26,605 nt of DNA from an uncultured Anaerolineae bacterium (GTDB taxonomy: Bacteria > Chloroflexota > Anaerolineae > Anaerolineales > Villigracilaceae): positions 1 through 26,605 of the forward strand of contig CAINXK010000314.1 of the NCBI GenBank assembly GCA_903854805.1, written 5' to 3'. Below, one piece after another: positions 25,197 to 26,605 of the stretch. Both the position numbers and the translations under genes were made by a program. Below the pieces are notes generated by a model. That model was given only the letters and a program-made list of their open reading frames with translations. It was not told the DNA's origin and did no database searches. Within the stretch, counting starts at the first letter, position 1. The number at the start of each line of letters is the position of its first letter.

Positions 25197-25918
25197 TTGA
25201 TTTGAGATATTTTCCCATTGTCCATGATGATATGTCTATTGGCAAATTTAGACAACTCAGGATTATGAGTAACCATTAAGATTGTGATACCTTTCGCTTG
25301 ATTAATATTCATCAGAAGTTCCATGATTTCCTGTTCTGTTTGCAGGTCCAGGTTACCAGTTGGTTCGTCAGCCAGGAGAAGAGTCGGGCGGTTGACCAAA
25401 GATCTCGCCACTGCTATCCGGGTCTGCTGCCCACCGGATAGCTGAGATGGATAATTACCAGTTTTATTGGTCAAGCCAACCCATTTAAACAGATCATGCA
25501 CATCATCTTCGCTTGGATCGTGTCCGGAGAACAGACCAGGTAAACGCACGTTGTCGAGTGCGGTCAGTGTCGGTATCAAGCTGGCGAATTGAAACACGAA
25601 TCCGATCTTCCTGGCTCGTAAGGTTGAGAGTTGTGAGTCATCCATCTCCGAAAGATTTTCACCTTCAATATGAATTTCACCGGATGTCGGTGCCGTCAAA
25701 CCTCCTATCAAACTTAGCAAAGTTGTTTTCCCTGAACCCGATCGACCGGTGATTAAAAAGAAATCACCGCTGTTAACTTTCAAATCAATTCCATCAACCG
25801 CATTTATTGGTTCCAATCCCTGACTATAATATTTGCAAAGACTAGTTAACACTACGATAGGCGGTTTTTCCAGCATATCTATGTCTCGAGGTATTTGCTG
25901 AGTGACATGTTGGACCAT
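25193..25918 (-). CDS. ABC transporter ATPase, MacB/LolD type
   Basis: Soluble ATPase of 241 residues that powers the FtsX-like permease encoded just upstream. Motifs are Walker A GRSGSGKT (58-65), Q-loop Gln110 (VFQFASLIPTLTALDNV), signature LSGGQ (160-164), Walker B LLLADEPTGNLD with Glu185, and H-loop His218. The DEPTGNLD wording and Q-loop region are typical of the MacB/LolD/FtsE group, which drives mechanotransmission or lipoprotein/peptide export rather than classical uptake. The ATG is preceded by GGGGAG eight bases away and lies three bases after the permease stop; the 3' end overlaps the lipoprotein start. An N-terminal extension of about 18 residues precedes the usual start of the fold. 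Confidence 0.94.
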   Translation of the reverse strand: MVQHVTQQIPRDIDMLEKPPIVVLTSLCKYYSQGLEPINAVDGIDLKVNSGDFFLITGRSGSGKTTLLSLIGGLTAPTSGEIHIEGENLSEMDDSQLSTLRARKIGFVFQFASLIPTLTALDNVRLPGLFSGHDPSEDDVHDLFKWVGLTNKTGNYPSQLSGGQQTRIAVARSLVNRPTLLLADEPTGNLDLQTEQEIMELLMNINQAKGITILMVTHNPELSKFANRHIIMDNGKISQIK

Positions 25919-25921
25919 TTG

Positions 25922-26605
25922 TTATTCTCCCCGGCGAATGGATTCATATATTTCCATCTTACTGCTGCTTATTGCGGGCAGTAGTGACGCCAATCCACCA
26001 AAAATCAAAGCCATTATCAACAGACCAAGTGCAATTTCAGCAACCTGAATAGCCGGAGGCATAAGGTAAGGGATCTGCAAACGCTTCTGGATCAAACGAG
26101 CGAAGCTAAGCAGTATGACAAGAGCGCTGGTGATGCCTGCCAGACCACCTAATCCTGTCAGGATGGATGCCTCAAAGGTCACCATCCGCAGGATAAATCC
26201 TTTTTTTGCTCCCATGGCCCGCAATAAACCAAATTCGCGTTGACGCTCATTGACTATGAGCGAATAAACCAGGCTAATTGTCACCAGTGATATTACCCAA
26301 AAGGCCACAATGATGCTCAAAACAACACTCAAGATACCCTGCAGCTGGTGGTCGACAAATTGATTCAGCTGAGATGCGGTAAAAGCCTGAACACCTGGCA
26401 CACCCTGTTCAATCATCTCCGCTACATCAACCATATCTACGCCAGGTTTCACTTTTACCATGACGGAAGAGATTTCATCTGGTGAGATGGTCAGCGTTTT
26501 TTCGGCTTTTTCTGAGGACTCCTTCACCATCTGGCGAATCCCCTCCAAGGGGATATAAATTGTTCGATCGATTCCCATTCCGGTTTTTTCCAAAACCCCG
26601 CTTAC
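25922..26605 (-). CDS. FtsX/MacB-like ABC permease, N-terminal part cut by window end
   Basis: C-terminal about 228 residues of a MacB-type permease. The frame is open to the window edge (VSGVLEKTG continues the periplasmic domain), so the true start lies beyond 26605. The visible part is the end of the extracytoplasmic domain (DRTIYIPLEGI ... ISSVMVKVKPG), then three membrane segments: ILSVVLSIIVAFWVISLVTI, a second in the ASILTGLGGLAGIT region, and a third in AEIALGLLIMALIFGGLASL. The cytoplasmic coupling motif NERQREFGLLRAMGA lies after the first segment, and the protein ends with the typical ISSSKMEIYESIRRGE tail. It forms an operon with the ATPase (three-base gap) and the propeller lipoprotein. 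Confidence 0.9.
   Translation of the reverse strand, partial: VSGVLEKTGMGIDRTIYIPLEGIRQMVKESSEKAEKTLTISPDEISSVMVKVKPGVDMVDVAEMIEQGVPGVQAFTASQLNQFVDHQLQGILSVVLSIIVAFWVISLVTISLVYSLIVNERQREFGLLRAMGAKKGFILRMVTFEASILTGLGGLAGITSALVILLSFARLIQKRLQIPYLMPPAIQVAEIALGLLIMALIFGGLASLLPAISSSKMEIYESIRRGE

Noticed and set aside
1..26605. CRISPR arrays, tRNA or rRNA genes, phage genes
   Set aside because: No regularly spaced repeats, cloverleaf-like or rRNA-like sequence, and no phage structural or integrase genes were seen on either strand.

Overview
The window looks like a piece of a bacterial chromosome of moderate GC. The gene set is a cytoplasmic GH38 alpha-mannosidase, a GH127-type glycosidase, paired ABC half-exporters, a complex iron-sulfur molybdoenzyme with a NarL-type two-component system, and a PQQ-like repeat lipoprotein with a MacB-like ABC system. 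This mix would suit an anaerobic, polysaccharide-using member of the Chloroflexota (Anaerolineae-like). That placement is an inference from gene content only; no rRNA or other marker gene is present.

Left part (1-8.6 kb): an S9 serine peptidase cut by the left edge (+ strand) converges on a minus-strand sugar block. The block runs, in transcription order, from a class I mannose-6-phosphate isomerase (with a candidate promoter and a palindromic operator-like site) through a GH127-like glycosidase to a GH38 alpha-mannosidase. It ends at a strong hairpin plus T-tract. The two glycosidases lack signal peptides and lie 45 bases apart or less, so they probably trim imported oligosaccharides, and the isomerase would feed mannose into fructose-6-phosphate.

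Middle part (8.6-16.05 kb): four consecutive minus-strand ABC half-exporters form one tightly packed operon. Their active-site motifs sort into two pairs, each with a degenerate partner (Walker B Asp) first and a competent partner (Walker B Glu, altered signature motif) second. This reads as a duplicated heterodimeric exporter of the TM287/288 type. Upstream lies about 1 kb holding a decayed IS1182-like transposase fragment.

Right part (17.0-24.0 kb): a plus-strand operon encodes a molybdopterin oxidoreductase, a four-cluster ferredoxin subunit, a TorD-like chaperone, a membrane-bound GAF/HisKA_3 histidine kinase and a NarL-type response regulator. The first four genes overlap one another. 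The catalytic subunit starts with a receiver-like domain instead of a Tat signal, no membrane anchor subunit is present, and the sensor kinase is translationally coupled to the chaperone. This is the most unusual system in the window: it suggests a cytoplasmic molybdoenzyme tied physically and genetically to a signalling pathway. The right edge (24.0-26.6 kb, minus strand) carries a MacB/FtsX-like permease cut by the window end, its ATPase, and an eight-repeat beta-propeller lipoprotein.
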